DNA of 64,000 nucleotides from Nitrososphaera sp036844865 (GTDB lineage: Archaea > Thermoproteota > Nitrososphaeria > Nitrososphaerales > Nitrososphaeraceae). The notes beneath the pieces were generated by a model, which ran no database searches, was not told where the DNA came from, and saw nothing but the letters and a program-made list of their open reading frames with translations. The position numbers were made by a program, and so were the translations under genes. Position 1 is the stretch's first letter. Each line of letters begins with the position of its first letter. The stretch is from assembly GCA_036844865.1 (NCBI GenBank), contig DAIUEZ010000001.1, positions 1 to 64,000 on the forward strand, in the 5' to 3' direction. Of this stretch, positions 42,091-51,472 are shown in pieces.

Positions 42091-42120
42091 GATATAAAAG
42101 ATTAGGATTAGGATTAGGAT
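42091..42120 (+). promoter_or_regulatory. ThrRS promoter: TATA box and three TTAGGA repeats
   Basis: GATATAAAAG (42091-42100) is a TATA box centred 26 bases before the ATG at 42121, implying a leaderless message. The 20 bases between them are exactly three copies of the hexamer ATTAGG plus AT, running up to the start codon. Such a repeat between TATA and start is unusual. Confidence 0.55.
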
Positions 42121-44013
42121 ATGCGACTGCTGCAGCTCCATTCAGATTTTATTGAATATGAGCCAGTTGAAAAGGAGATCAGTGATGCCGAAGAGATCGT
42201 GTCCAAATCTAAGATCAGGCTCGAAGATCTGGTGGTAGCTTTTGTAGCAGTTGAGAACCGAGACGACGAAAGCGTTGCCAAGATGGCAGTCGATGAGATA
42301 AAGAAATATCTTGAGATGGTAAAGAGCAGCCGCCTGCTAATTTACCCTTACGCTCATCTGAGCTCTGATCTTGCGCCACCGGCCCTTGCAATTGATATCA
42401 TCAAATCTGTTGAGATCTTCGCCAAGGGGTCGATAAATCAGGTATACCGCGCGCCTTTTGGGTGGACAAAGTCGTTTAACATCAAGGTAAAAGGCCATCC
42501 GCTGGCTGAGAACTCTAAGGAGATTTCAAAGCAGGAAGAGCATAAACACGCTGACTCATTGCATAGAGAAAAGGAATCATCTGCACTCAAAGATGAGGAA
42601 AAATTACAGTCATTCTGGTACATCGCGCAGCCTGGCGGGCAGATGACTCCTGTAAGCAAATACAACTTCAAAAAACAGCAGCAGGACCAGAATCTTCAGA
42701 TGCTAGTAAACTATGAAACAGCAAAGAACAGGGTAGTCAATGAACATCCCGCACACGTCCGGCTGATGAAGAAATTGGCGATAGCCGACTATGAACCTGC
42801 ATCAGATGCTGGTAATATTCGCTATTATCCAAAAGGCAGGCTTATGAAGTCGCTTATCGAGCAATATGTCACAAGGCGGGTAATGGAATATGGTGGAATT
42901 GAGGTCGAAACACCCATAATGTATGACACCAAGCACCCTTCGCTTCAGAGCTACTTCAACAGGTTTCCCGCAAGGCAATACAGCATCACTTCAGACAACA
43001 AACAGCTGTTTCTGCGTTTTGCTGCATGCTTTGGCCAGTTCCTGATGGCCAAGGACTTCAATATATCATACAAGCATCTCCCACTGAAATTATATGAATT
43101 GACAAGATACTCATTTAGACGCGAAAAAAGCGGTGAGCTAGTAGGCTTGAGACGATTGCGGGCATTCACTATGCCTGACTGTCACGCACTTTGCAGAGAC
43201 TTGGATCAGGCAAAGGAGGAGTTTATCAAGCGCTTTGAACTGTCAATTAGCGTGCTCAACGATCTTGGCCTAACAATCAAAGATGTGGAAATGGCCATAA
43301 GATTCACAGAGGACTTTTACAATGAGAACAAAGATTTCCTGAACGATCTTATCAGTAGGTTCGGCAGACCCGTGTTAGTTGAAACATGGAAGGAGCGCTT
43401 CTTTTACTTCACACTCAAGTGGGAGTTCAATTTCATCGACGGTCTTGGCAAGGCATCAGCTCTTTCAACAGACCAAATAGATGTTGAGAATGGCGCACGC
43501 TATGGCATAGAGTTCGTTGAAGAAGACGGCACCAAAAAGAACCCGATAATTCTGCACAATTCACCTTCAGGCGCAATCGAGCGTGTAATCTATGCGCTAT
43601 TGGAAAAATCAGCCAAGATATCCAAAGAAGGCGGTATCGCCTCACTACCGCTTTGGCTGTCACACACACAGGTTCGTGTAATACCAGTCAGTCAAGAGCA
43701 TATCGTATACTGTGAAAAGATACTGGCAGAGCTAACTGAAAACCAGATAAGAGCCGACATAGACGATCGTGATGAAACAGTGGGCAAAAAGATACGTGAA
43801 TCTGAGACCGAGTGGATACGTTACACTATAGTCATTGGCGACAAAGAAATCAGCTCTGACAAGCTGATTGTACGCGACAGAAATGAGGGCAAACAACGCG
43901 AGACTACTCTGCATGATCTGATAAATGAAGTCCAGGCGCAAACAAGGGACAAGCCCTACCTTCCCTTGAACCTTCCACCGCATCTATCAGCTAGGCCACA
44001 GATTATTGTCTAG
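42121..44013 (+). CDS. thrS: Threonyl-tRNA synthetase, archaeal type
   Basis: The 630-residue class II synthetase has the archaeal N-terminal editing domain (MRLLQLHSDFIEYEPVEKEI, residues 1 to about 145), which is related to D-aminoacyl-tRNA deacylases and clears Ser-tRNA(Thr). The catalytic core follows with motif 2 SFRREKSGELVGLRRLRAFTMPDCHA near residues 337-362 and motif 3 around LHNSPSGAIERVIYALL. The anticodon-binding domain has VRVIPVSQEHIVYCEKILAEL. It overlaps convergent speB by 11 bases. Confidence 0.95.
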   Translation: MRLLQLHSDFIEYEPVEKEISDAEEIVSKSKIRLEDLVVAFVAVENRDDESVAKMAVDEIKKYLEMVKSSRLLIYPYAHLSSDLAPPALAIDIIKSVEIFAKGSINQVYRAPFGWTKSFNIKVKGHPLAENSKEISKQEEHKHADSLHREKESSALKDEEKLQSFWYIAQPGGQMTPVSKYNFKKQQQDQNLQMLVNYETAKNRVVNEHPAHVRLMKKLAIADYEPASDAGNIRYYPKGRLMKSLIEQYVTRRVMEYGGIEVETPIMYDTKHPSLQSYFNRFPARQYSITSDNKQLFLRFAACFGQFLMAKDFNISYKHLPLKLYELTRYSFRREKSGELVGLRRLRAFTMPDCHALCRDLDQAKEEFIKRFELSISVLNDLGLTIKDVEMAIRFTEDFYNENKDFLNDLISRFGRPVLVETWKERFFYFTLKWEFNFIDGLGKASALSTDQIDVENGARYGIEFVEEDGTKKNPIILHNSPSGAIERVIYALLEKSAKISKEGGIASLPLWLSHTQVRVIPVSQEHIVYCEKILAELTENQIRADIDDRDETVGKKIRESETEWIRYTIVIGDKEISSDKLIVRDRNEGKQRETTLHDLINEVQAQTRDKPYLPLNLPPHLSARPQIIV

Positions 44014-44938
44014 CATATTTTCGAGATAATATTCTATACAGTGTTTGAGTAGCCAGTGTGCCTTCTCGGTAGTCGCCATTTTTCAAAGCAACTTCGACCA
44101 TATCCATTCCAATCAGGCAGGCTGATAGATCTATCGCCTTGATCAATTTCAGTACCTGAAATGGATCCAGACCAAATGGTTCTGGCGTGCCAGTGCAAGG
44201 TACATAAGGCAGGTCGTAGGCATCAATGTCAAATGAAATGTAGATCTTTTTACCTGCAGTCGCCTTTTGCAAATACCTTGCGACACTATCAATATCCTTG
44301 TGCACCTCCCACGCATCAAAGGTTGTGACACCATTTTTGCTAGCGGTTTCGTTTTCTTCTTTGTCTGTCTGTCGGATACCTATTTGGATCAAATTTTCGC
44401 CTGGGATATATTTGAGCAAATGGTAGAAGGGAGTGGTATGGCAGATCTTCAAGCTTTCATAGCTGGGCTTCATGTCACGGTGAGCATCAAAATGTATCAC
44501 TATTGGGTCTTCTTCTTCTTTGGCAAGCGCCTTCAATTGATAGTATGATAGCGTATGCTCGCCGCCAAGCATCACTGGGATTTTGCTGCCATTGCGTAGT
44601 GAAGTAACTACCTTTGGGATAGTTGAATCAAGATAGTCAAGCATCTTGATGATATTCTTTGTCTTTGGCAGCTTTAGGTCGCCAAGATCAAATATATCGA
44701 CAAGGTCATGAATATTGGCCTTTTCATCCAGCATGAATGTCTCGCTCTGGAGGGCAGAAGTCCGCCTTATCGCCTCCGGTCCCCTAGATGTTCCTTTGCC
44801 AAAGCTGGTAGTGATGTCAAGAGGTACACCATAAACAGCTACATTTGACTCCATGAATGAAATTCTGATCGGTATGTCCGCAAAGCTATAACCTGCCTTT
44901 GTCCTTTCCGGCACCGTAAAGAACGAAAGTATGTCCAA
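44003..44938 (-). CDS. speB: Agmatinase/arginase-family ureohydrolase
   Basis: The 311-residue protein has the ureohydrolase metal ligands: H128 in GGEHT, D151-A-H153-x-D155 in FDAHRD, and D-x-D in SFDIDAYD. The family cleaves agmatine, arginine or guanidino acids to urea and an amine. In Thaumarchaeota such genes are usually called agmatinase for putrescine synthesis. The substrate loop is not decisive here, and urea release would be of interest in an ammonia oxidizer. It is convergent with thrS. An ATG at about 44854 could shorten the N-terminus. Confidence 0.88.
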   Translation of the reverse strand: MDILSFFTVPERTKAGYSFADIPIRISFMESNVAVYGVPLDITTSFGKGTSRGPEAIRRTSALQSETFMLDEKANIHDLVDIFDLGDLKLPKTKNIIKMLDYLDSTIPKVVTSLRNGSKIPVMLGGEHTLSYYQLKALAKEEEDPIVIHFDAHRDMKPSYESLKICHTTPFYHLLKYIPGENLIQIGIRQTDKEENETASKNGVTTFDAWEVHKDIDSVARYLQKATAGKKIYISFDIDAYDLPYVPCTGTPEPFGLDPFQVLKLIKAIDLSACLIGMDMVEVALKNGDYREGTLATQTLYRILSRKYARQ

Positions 44939-44973
44939 CTCTCACACAATCTTCAAAACTGGCTGATAATAAA

Positions 44974-47667
44974 TTATGATGCAGGCTTACTCCAAAATAG
45001 CTCGTCAAGACTCTGTTGTCGCGGCTTGCCTAGGACCGACCTGAAGTCAAAGTTCAATGCAGACAGGACTTGCTCAAATGTCGACTCCATTGTTTCAAGA
45101 TATTTTTCAGTGTCAATTTCTTCGGGCTTTGAAAGCTCGACTGGCCTGACGCCGTCGCCTGTCTTTATTTTCACATAAGAAATGATGTCACCGGCTCGAA
45201 CCTCGCGTTTGTTTGCATCCACAAGCATCTTGGCAGCCTTGATATGTTGTGGAAGGCCTTTGTAGATATCACTACTACTGTTGCCGTCAACCACCATTTT
45301 GGAGCCAGTCTTTTTGCCATATGTATTTAATGATTTGTTGATGGTGACATTGAAGCTCAGTTCTTCAAGGGGAATCTTGTGTGCTTCCAAGTTCCTGGCA
45401 TTTTCTTGAATAACGTTCTTAATTTTTTCTCTAGCGGATTCAAAATCTTTCTCTGAGCTAATCTTTCCAAGTATTTCTAGGATATCATAGAATGCCTTTC
45501 TGATAAACGGGGGAGTATGTGATTTTTTGCCTGTAAGACCTTTTACATCAACCGTCCCGTCAGACAGGACTCCTAGGTAGTTCTTTTTGAGGTCGCTGAA
45601 TACAACATAGCGGTATTGCTTATCTATTTCAAGATCTACGCCCAGCGTCTCTCTAGCCCACTGCACCAGTTGCTCTATATGCTTTTGATCCGGATTGCTG
45701 AGGAAAATGCTGTCAGTGTCACCATAAACAACCCGAATCCCAATCTCTTTGCATTTGTTAATGGTTCTGTTGATGGTTGTCCTGCCTAGGGCAGCAGTAG
45801 CATCTGCCACCGGTAGGCAGTATAGTGGGAATATTGCTGCGCCCATGACGCCATAGCTGGCATTGAGAATGACCTTGATAGCCTGGCTTACCACATTGTA
45901 CAGCTTACGCTCCTCAGGGGGAAGTGTCTTGTCCTTTGCTAGGTATTTGTAATAGTTGACTCTCAAGTCACGAAGCGATCCTATGAGAAACGAAGTCAAA
46001 CCTTTCCTGTGCCTGCAGACCCAGTGAGTTGTACCTTCCACTTCATTTTCCCTACAGTCTTCATGAGCGCAATTGATAGTTTCGTATGATAAATTATGCA
46101 CTTTGATAATGCTAGGATAGAGGCTTGCAAAGTCTAGGACAATGACGTTAAAATGTATGCCTGGTACAGGCTCAACAACCTCGCCACCTCGATATTTTTT
46201 TTCTTTAATAATGGCTGTAGTCGACGCAGTCCCCTTTTTTTCCAGCTCACTCCTGCTCGGTATCAGCTCATTTCGCTGACGATGTTCGTAGTACAAGATG
46301 CCCCTAATCCATTGGTTGACGCCAAAGCGTGAGATATCATCTACTGACAGCCGTCCAATCCTTGCAATGACTACCAGTAGTTTCATTAACAGATTGTCAT
46401 TAAAGCTAGTCAGTCTATATGTGAGGTCGGCGTCCTTGAGGCAATATTCCGCTAATCTCTGAATGGGCAAATCGCTTATGTCTCCCTCAAACTCTATTTT
46501 TGAGTCATCCAGTAGTGCTTCGCTGATCGCATTGAGGGTATGGTCAGTATAGGCACGGCTGAAAGCATAGATCTGGATCGACCTGTTATCAAATGTCCTG
46601 TAGAGGTCTATGTGGATGCCATGCCTGATGCCGACTGGCTCTGCTTGCATTCCATGTTTGATAAATGACTCTTTTTTGACTATTATAGGCACCTTGTCCT
46701 TTGGAATAGCAACGCCGCTAGGATCAATGCGGGAATCTTGAGAGCGAGCATAGAGATAGGGCAGATCAAAGTCGTCACCATTGAACGTGATTATGATCGG
46801 ATAAGCATTGATTATCGTGAACGCCTTTTCTATTAACTCTTTTTCACTTGCGCAGGACTCTGCTTCTGGAATTAGCGATGTGCCATCGCTTGGCACGTTG
46901 TTTGTAAGCACGAGCACTTTCTTCAAACCGTCACTTCCAACAAGCCCCACAGCTGTTATACGCTTGTCATGATCACGTGCATTTGGCATTCTTCCCTCTT
47001 CAGTCTCGACTTCAATGTCGATAGCTACTCGCTTCAGCTCTGGTATTGGCTGATTGAGTAGTTTGGCCCAGTTTGTAATGTATTGTCTATATTCCTTGCC
47101 TGCCTCTCCTGCCTCTTTTATCTTGTCCCACAATAGACTCCTGAGTGCAGATTGCACTTTCTCAGAAATAGGGTACTCAAATGGAGTTATCTGCTCGTCA
47201 TTTCTAACGTAATATGAACCTGGTATGAGCGCTCTGTCATAGAGATAGTTCTCATGGTATTTGATATCGGCTTCCCATGACGTCACTTTTTCACGAAAGC
47301 TGTAGTCGGTGCCGCCTATTGAGAGAGGATCAGGTGCAATCACTTTAAGGACTTCAATTTCCTTGTCAAGAATGATATCTTGTTTCTTGATTTGTTTAAG
47401 TATGAATTTGGTCTCTTTTTGTGCAACCTGTTTGGCCTGCTCCGCAAACTCCATCTTTGTATAACAGTAGGGTTTGTGGTCAGTCCTATCGCGCCATTGG
47501 TAAATAATTTTGTCTTGTGGATCGTAAAACTTCAGATAGACTTTTTTCTCTTCGCCAGAATAAACGGCGGACAGCAACAGCTTCGGCCTGCTATCTTTAG
47601 GTAACTCTGGCAAGCTGTCAAATCCTTTTCTACGATCTGATACAAATTCCTCCTGTTGCTGAACCAA
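44974..47667 (-). CDS. polB: Family B DNA polymerase
   Basis: The 897-residue replicative-type polymerase has 3'-5' exonuclease motifs RVAIDIEVE (near 211-219), TFNGDDFDLPYLYAR and YCLKDADLTYRL; polymerase motif A DFASLYPSII (about 509-518), motif B KVILNASYGVMGA and motif C YGDTDSIF (about 646-653). The extreme C-terminus, QQSLDELFW, is a PCNA-interacting (PIP) box, showing the chain is complete. Thaumarchaeota also encode PolD; how the two share replication is not resolved here. It is divergent from the LhgO-type oxidase gene. Confidence 0.96.
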   Translation of the reverse strand: MVQQQEEFVSDRRKGFDSLPELPKDSRPKLLLSAVYSGEEKKVYLKFYDPQDKIIYQWRDRTDHKPYCYTKMEFAEQAKQVAQKETKFILKQIKKQDIILDKEIEVLKVIAPDPLSIGGTDYSFREKVTSWEADIKYHENYLYDRALIPGSYYVRNDEQITPFEYPISEKVQSALRSLLWDKIKEAGEAGKEYRQYITNWAKLLNQPIPELKRVAIDIEVETEEGRMPNARDHDKRITAVGLVGSDGLKKVLVLTNNVPSDGTSLIPEAESCASEKELIEKAFTIINAYPIIITFNGDDFDLPYLYARSQDSRIDPSGVAIPKDKVPIIVKKESFIKHGMQAEPVGIRHGIHIDLYRTFDNRSIQIYAFSRAYTDHTLNAISEALLDDSKIEFEGDISDLPIQRLAEYCLKDADLTYRLTSFNDNLLMKLLVVIARIGRLSVDDISRFGVNQWIRGILYYEHRQRNELIPSRSELEKKGTASTTAIIKEKKYRGGEVVEPVPGIHFNVIVLDFASLYPSIIKVHNLSYETINCAHEDCRENEVEGTTHWVCRHRKGLTSFLIGSLRDLRVNYYKYLAKDKTLPPEERKLYNVVSQAIKVILNASYGVMGAAIFPLYCLPVADATAALGRTTINRTINKCKEIGIRVVYGDTDSIFLSNPDQKHIEQLVQWARETLGVDLEIDKQYRYVVFSDLKKNYLGVLSDGTVDVKGLTGKKSHTPPFIRKAFYDILEILGKISSEKDFESAREKIKNVIQENARNLEAHKIPLEELSFNVTINKSLNTYGKKTGSKMVVDGNSSSDIYKGLPQHIKAAKMLVDANKREVRAGDIISYVKIKTGDGVRPVELSKPEEIDTEKYLETMESTFEQVLSALNFDFRSVLGKPRQQSLDELFWSKPAS

Positions 47668-47724
47668 GATACAGAGTGTCTGTCAATAGATCGATATTAA
47701 ACGTTTTATCTAACAGATGGATTC

Positions 47725-49041
47725 ATGTTACATGTGGAGAGCAAGGTCGCAATAATTGGTGGTGGTGTGCTTGGAATGTCAATTGCGTACTTTCTGTCAG
47801 CACACGCCAAGAGTCCTGAATCAGTAGCACTGCTGGAGCAGGAAAACAATATTGCGCAGCATAGCAGTAGCAGGAATACTGGAAAGGTGCATGCTCCATT
47901 TCTCTATGACCCTACAAAAAAGAAGACCTTTGCCAAGGCTGCAGCGCTTGGCTACGAGATGTGGCAAAAGTATTCCAGTCATAAGAGAATGCCGTTTAGG
48001 CGTGATGGTGTCCTTGAGGTTGCACTTGATGACAAGGGAATAGACCGGCTCTATAAGTACATGGAGTGGGGGATCGCAAATGGCCTTACAAAAAATGAAC
48101 TGCAATTGCTTGACAAAAATGAAGTGGCAAGAATTGAGCCAAACGTGCTATGTGTCTCTGCAATCTATTGCTCCAAAGATGCATCGGTTAACTATGGTGC
48201 ATTTACGACTGGACTTTTAGAAGATATTCAATCATTTGGTAGCAAGCTCCTTTTGGGACACAAGGTCGAGCGAATATCATCATCATACGGTCAAGGAGTG
48301 TATTCGATAACTACGAACCAAGGCAAAGAGATCAAAGCAGAGTATCTTGTCAATGTGGCCGGCGGTAACTCGATGGATATTGCCCAGATGATGGGTGTTG
48401 CACACGGTTACACTGACATGCATTTTAGAGGGGAGTACTGGCAGGCGCCACCAGAGTACCATGACCTGACAAAGCTATCGATCTATTCAGTTCCTAAGCA
48501 CCCAGAATATCCATTTCTCGATCCACACTGGATCGTACGAGCAGATGACAGGCGTGAGGTGGGGCCAAACGCCATACCTGTGTTCGGTCCATATGCCTAC
48601 GGCTGGCGTAGAAACTTGGTAGATATGCTACCAAAAATAATGGAGTCCTCCCATACAGGTGCACGGAAGATCTTTTTTGACAGACAGTTTCTGTCACTTG
48701 TAAGCACCGAGCTGAAGAGCTCTTTATCTAAAACAATGATGATAAACAGAGTTCGTGAATTTTTGCCACAGCTCCGGCCATCTGCTTTTACTCAACGTGG
48801 GACCGCAGGTATAAGATCATCAGTCATTGACAAGACCGGCAGATTCGTACCAGACACGCTCGTACTCGAGCGTGATTCTTCGCTTCATGTGCTCAATTAT
48901 AATTCGCCTGGAGCCACAGGTGCACTGCCCATGGCAGCCAATATCGCAAGTAAGGTAATAAGAGCAGGTTTACTGCAAACGAGCGACAAGGCAAAGTCAT
49001 TATGGGATGCTATCGCAATTGCCGATAGAATGAAAGCATGA
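47725..49041 (+). CDS. lhgO: L-2-hydroxyglutarate oxidase-like FAD oxidoreductase
   Basis: The 438-residue flavoprotein has an N-terminal VAIIGGGVLGMSIAYFL dinucleotide-binding motif. LhgO hallmarks follow: NTGKVHAPFLYDP (residues about 51-63), FRGEYWQ near 234-240, VGPNAIPVFGPYAYG, and a C-terminal HVLNYNSPGATGALPMA. LhgO oxidises L-2-hydroxyglutarate back to 2-oxoglutarate, removing a by-product of central metabolism. Related glycine/sarcosine-type oxidases are less likely. It starts at ATG 47725, 36 bases ahead of the nurA operon, so it may be co-transcribed with repair genes. Confidence 0.85.
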   Translation: MLHVESKVAIIGGGVLGMSIAYFLSAHAKSPESVALLEQENNIAQHSSSRNTGKVHAPFLYDPTKKKTFAKAAALGYEMWQKYSSHKRMPFRRDGVLEVALDDKGIDRLYKYMEWGIANGLTKNELQLLDKNEVARIEPNVLCVSAIYCSKDASVNYGAFTTGLLEDIQSFGSKLLLGHKVERISSSYGQGVYSITTNQGKEIKAEYLVNVAGGNSMDIAQMMGVAHGYTDMHFRGEYWQAPPEYHDLTKLSIYSVPKHPEYPFLDPHWIVRADDRREVGPNAIPVFGPYAYGWRRNLVDMLPKIMESSHTGARKIFFDRQFLSLVSTELKSSLSKTMMINRVREFLPQLRPSAFTQRGTAGIRSSVIDKTGRFVPDTLVLERDSSLHVLNYNSPGATGALPMAANIASKVIRAGLLQTSDKAKSLWDAIAIADRMKA

Positions 49042-49077
49042 TCGATTTTTTAAAGTACTGCCAATCACGATAGGTAA

Positions 49078-49908
49078 TTGCTCAAGGAAGTTTTTCTCGG
49101 TGCTCTGAAAAATAAAGATGTCAAGATATCAAAGATAAAAGATTCAAATTTTCACAAGATTCTGGCAGAAGCATCATCGCGCTGGATTTCATATGAGTCT
49201 GTGCCGGAAATATGCGAATCTGTCGGCATTGATAGCAGCTGGAACAAGCGCGCTTTTCAGGGTCTTCAACTTTATGTCATAGACGCAGTGGCAGTCACTA
49301 GCACTAACAAGATCTCAGCTATAGAGTGGGAAGAAGACATAGCTGGCTCTGCAAGAAGCGAGCTCTTAGAATCAAGAGCGATGATAATGGAGGCATCAGT
49401 TGCTCAAAAGGTGGCCGGCAAGGCTGATAGTATCTGCGTAGATGGTTCACTTGTTTCGCGTTTGACGAAGAGCAGGCCTGAAGCAGTGTCTGAAACTGTA
49501 AAGAAGTGCAGAAGCTGCATATTTATATCAAAGACCTCTGAGAGCAGGCTGCAATTCGGCCATATGGGGTCAAAGGCCGGAGACATTTACTATTATGGAC
49601 ACACCTGCAAGGAGGCTGGTTTCAGTGTTCCTATTGAAACCCAGTTTTGCCATGCGCCCTTGTATGAAGTCTATGCAAGACTGCGCGACCATACTCCTAT
49701 TATTCGGATTGAAATCATGAGCAACGCAAGTGAGCAAGAAGTAAGATCGACCTTGAATAAGCTACGGTACCATAGTGTAGCCGGCTATCCGCACTGTCTG
49801 AAGCTGGCGCATAATACCTGCAAGATAACCAATGAAGATATAGACAGACTCGCAAGCATATATGGTTTGCAAAATGAGCAAGGGGCAAGGGATGCTCTAA
49901 ATGAGTGA
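49078..49908 (+). CDS. nurA: NurA DNA-end-resection nuclease
   Basis: The 276-residue NurA-domain protein has catalytic acidic residues visible as GIDSSWNKR (D51) and ICVDGSL (D121), in the order expected of NurA. NurA is a 5'-3' nuclease that works in the pore of the HerA hexamer with Mre11-Rad50 to produce 3' single-stranded tails at double-strand breaks. It starts with TTG at 49078. herA follows with an 8-base overlap, then mre11 and rad50, the complete archaeal resection operon. Confidence 0.88.
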   Translation: MLKEVFLGALKNKDVKISKIKDSNFHKILAEASSRWISYESVPEICESVGIDSSWNKRAFQGLQLYVIDAVAVTSTNKISAIEWEEDIAGSARSELLESRAMIMEASVAQKVAGKADSICVDGSLVSRLTKSRPEAVSETVKKCRSCIFISKTSESRLQFGHMGSKAGDIYYYGHTCKEAGFSVPIETQFCHAPLYEVYARLRDHTPIIRIEIMSNASEQEVRSTLNKLRYHSVAGYPHCLKLAHNTCKITNEDIDRLASIYGLQNEQGARDALNE

Positions 49909-51445
49909 AGAAGAAGAAGAACTAGGCATCCTGGTCGGTGTCACCAAGCCGGATCAGGTGACATTTGAATCAAGAAGGCCTGTTAGCATCGGCGAATACG
50001 TTATTCTCGACTATGATGGAGACAAGGTGCTTGGGCTTGTTGAAAAGTCGTCTATTAGCAGTGATGCACTAGGCAGCAGTATTCGAAACTATGAAGAGGC
50101 ATTTGAGAGCAAACAGGTTGCCACCGAGAATCGTCGAGATAAAAGTTACAAGGGGCACGTACGCATTCTTGGCTATGTGGATGAATTGAAAAAGTGCAAG
50201 GCAATACTGCCTGCACTGCCCCCAGAGCCTGGCACCGAAGTATATGAAGCATCGGTTAAAGACCTCGATGCCATTTTTGCACCCTCTGGACAGCAGTGGG
50301 TAATGATAGGTACGCTTCTCCGGAATACTGCAGTCAGCGCTCGGGTAGATATCAACAAAGTCGTATCGCGTCATCTTGCAGTGCTTGCCATGACTGGCAT
50401 GGGCAAGAGCAATCTAGTCTCGCTTTTGGCTAAAGAAATCGCCAGAATAAGCGGCACAATGGTGATTTTTGACTATCACGATGACTACTCTACGCTTGAC
50501 ATGGGCTCTAACAACATCAACTTACTGGACGGAAGGATAAACCCGCGGCTTTTGTCAGCAGACAAGCTCGCAGAGGTCATTGAGATTCAGGAAAATGCTT
50601 CAAACCAAATGCATGTGCTTAGGTTGGCGTTCACCGAAGAGGTCAAGCAGCGCAAAGGAGAGGACTTTTGGGATGCGCTCATCAACGCTGCATCAGAAGT
50701 TGGTGCCGACAAGTTGTATCGCGAAGCAGCAGCCAAAGTCGTTGACAAGATAGATGATGCAAGGCGCAAATTTCATAACATTTTGGATCCTGGTATGACA
50801 GATCCTTTGGCGCTTCTCAAGAATTACAAGATAAACATTATCAATCTGGTAGAACTTACTGAGCGACAGGCTAATATTGCTGTGTCATTCTACCTTGAAG
50901 AGCTGCTAGACGATAGGAAGAAGGCAACGCGGCAAAAGAAGGGTGCAGCTAAGTCTCAGCCGCGGTTTCCAGCACCGATACTTGTGGCAATAGAGGAGGC
51001 GCATGTGTTTATACCAAAGGATGAAGACACAGATACAAAATATTTCGCTTCAAAGGTTGCGCGTGAAGGTAGGAAATTTGGGCTTGGGCTAGTCATAGTG
51101 TCACAGCGCCCAAGAGGACTTGACGCCAATATCTTGAGTCAGATGGGCTCGCTTGCAGTAATGCGTATGATCCAGCAGGACGACCAGATGCATGTTTCTG
51201 CAGCAAGCGAAGCACTTAGCCGTGATCTTATTGATCAGCTGACATCATTAAATCCAGGCGAGGCCATATTCGCAGGTCAGTGGGTGAACCTACCGACATT
51301 TGTTAAGGTGGATGAAGTCAAAGAGCGAAAGATAGGCGGCGACCAGAAGGCTGTAGAACAATGGAGCCAGCTGGCAGCATTTAAGCAACAGGTTGCCAAA
51401 GAATCATCAGAGTCATACATTCCATCAGGCTATATACAGGATTAG
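49901..51445 (+). CDS. herA: HerA bipolar DNA helicase/translocase
   Basis: The 514-residue FtsK/HerA-superfamily ATPase has an N-terminal HAS-barrel region (EEEEELGILVGVTKPDQVTF onwards), Walker A MTGMGKSN near residues 163-170, Walker B LVAIEEAHVF near 360-369, and the arginine-rich VSQRPRGLDANILSQ motif near 405-419. It pumps DNA into NurA for end resection. The N-terminus starts with an unusual run of five glutamates. It overlaps nurA by 8 bases and lies 27 bases before mre11. Confidence 0.94.
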   Translation: MSEEEEELGILVGVTKPDQVTFESRRPVSIGEYVILDYDGDKVLGLVEKSSISSDALGSSIRNYEEAFESKQVATENRRDKSYKGHVRILGYVDELKKCKAILPALPPEPGTEVYEASVKDLDAIFAPSGQQWVMIGTLLRNTAVSARVDINKVVSRHLAVLAMTGMGKSNLVSLLAKEIARISGTMVIFDYHDDYSTLDMGSNNINLLDGRINPRLLSADKLAEVIEIQENASNQMHVLRLAFTEEVKQRKGEDFWDALINAASEVGADKLYREAAAKVVDKIDDARRKFHNILDPGMTDPLALLKNYKINIINLVELTERQANIAVSFYLEELLDDRKKATRQKKGAAKSQPRFPAPILVAIEEAHVFIPKDEDTDTKYFASKVAREGRKFGLGLVIVSQRPRGLDANILSQMGSLAVMRMIQQDDQMHVSAASEALSRDLIDQLTSLNPGEAIFAGQWVNLPTFVKVDEVKERKIGGDQKAVEQWSQLAAFKQQVAKESSESYIPSGYIQD

Positions 51446-51472
51446 CAGTTGAGGATCCTATAGAATACAAAA

